In this document: positions 63,735 to 64,000 of the stretch, in pieces
How the letters are laid out: every line of letters starts with the position of its first letter
How positions within the stretch are numbered: the stretch's first letter is position 1
Made by a program: the position numbers and the translations under genes
The notes under the pieces: model-generated
What the model was told of the DNA's origin: nothing
The model's database searches: none
Seen by the model: the letters and a program-made list of their open reading frames with translations, nothing else
NCBI GenBank assembly: GCA_947443645.1
Contig: CANEXF010000009.1
Coordinates: 62,001 to 126,000 of the forward strand
Direction of reading: 5' to 3'
Source: Comamonadaceae bacterium
GTDB lineage: Bacteria; Pseudomonadota; Gammaproteobacteria; Burkholderiales; Burkholderiaceae_C
DNA: 64,000 nucleotides

Positions 63735-64000
63735 ATGCGCACCACCCATTTGCTTTATCTGCACGGCTTTCGATCATCGCCACAGTCCATCAAGGCCCGC
63801 AAAATGGCCGCGCTGCTGGCCAGTGACTACCCGAAGGTGCGCTGGTTCTGTCCGCAGTTGCCGGCTTCGCCCCGGCAGGCCATGGCCGAGGTGATGGCCA
63901 CCGTAGCAAGCTGGCCGGCCAGCCCGGGGTTTCAGTCCATGGCCGTCGTCGGTTCCTCTTTGGGCGGCTTTTATGCCACCTGGGTGGCTGAACAAATGCA
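63735..64000 (+). CDS. YqiA/YcfP-type alpha/beta-hydrolase (partial)
   Basis: The first 88 codons of a gene that runs off the right edge. It begins MRTTHLLYLHGFRSSPQS, with the HGF oxyanion segment, and has the nucleophile elbow GSSLGGFYATWVAEQ at about residues 73-87, which identifies the YqiA/UPF0227 esterase family. Substrates are short acyl esters in E. coli YqiA. The rest of the catalytic triad is outside the window. Confidence 0.9.
   Translation, partial: MRTTHLLYLHGFRSSPQSIKARKMAALLASDYPKVRWFCPQLPASPRQAMAEVMATVASWPASPGFQSMAVVGSSLGGFYATWVAEQM

Overview
The window looks like chromosomal backbone DNA from a Burkholderiales bacterium, most likely family Comamonadaceae (Polaromonas/Rhodoferax-like). 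The evidence is the gene content and order (dusB-fis-purH, accB-accC-prmA, ampD next to pilSR, rubredoxin-thiD-hemL), high GC, and dispersed intergenic repeats with a 'tagctgccagcgcc' core that are typical of that family. I see no integrase, transposase, phage, CRISPR or plasmid gene. This is inference from remembered families; no search was run.

Layout. 1-1723: a divergent iron(III)-type ABC permease (cut by the edge) and its ATPase, with a Fur-like site between them. 1741-6513: a minus-strand run yqgE-ruvX-pyrR-pyrB-pyrC'-plsC, in which pyrC' lacks nearly all dihydroorotase metal ligands. 6660-8138: a photolyase. 8236-18110: the type IV pilus chemosensory cluster chpA-pilJ-pilI-pilH-pilG, with a 53-residue rubredoxin gene in front. 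18206-20483: thiD and hemL. 20873-23838: purH, fis, dusB. 24004-26487: a YqaA-type membrane protein, a degenerate pseudouridine synthase homologue, and ychF. 26771-28057: a small AT-richer patch with a Trp-rich protein, a His/Met-rich exported protein and a membrane rhodanese.

28395-35871: an MHS transporter, a MOSC protein, a UbiH-type hydroxylase, DsbC, a DUF3429 protein, an M61 peptidase and enoyl-CoA hydratase. 35920: tRNA-Met(CAU). 36062-40887: a small exported protein, miaB, a large repeat block, ffh and a CcsA-like protein. 40884-44926: a PP0621-like protein, pilS, pilR, ampD. 45186-49733: NrdR-type operators and nrdA-nrdB. 49918-51473: a histone H1-like protein and a PfkB kinase. 51506-55573: DUF3426 protein, prmA, accC, accB. 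55945-58895: TlpA, a nucleotidyltransferase-like protein, and mpl. 58952-63508: a small protein, aroG with an attenuator leader, tldD, rodA. 63735-end: a YqiA-type esterase, cut by the edge.

Themes: pilus control (Pil-Chp signalling plus PilSR), nucleotide synthesis (pyr, purH, nrd), cell wall growth and recycling (mpl, ampD, rodA), and envelope redox proteins (DsbC, TlpA, rhodanese).

Most interesting signals: (1) an aromatic-rich leader peptide with a mutually exclusive antiterminator and terminator in front of aroG; (2) a dispersed repeat inserted in frame inside mpl, with a near-identical copy between pyrB and pyrC'; (3) an RsuA/RluF-type protein that has lost both catalytic motifs; (4) a catalytically dead PyrC' behind pyrB. 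I did not find a convincing wholly new multi-gene system.
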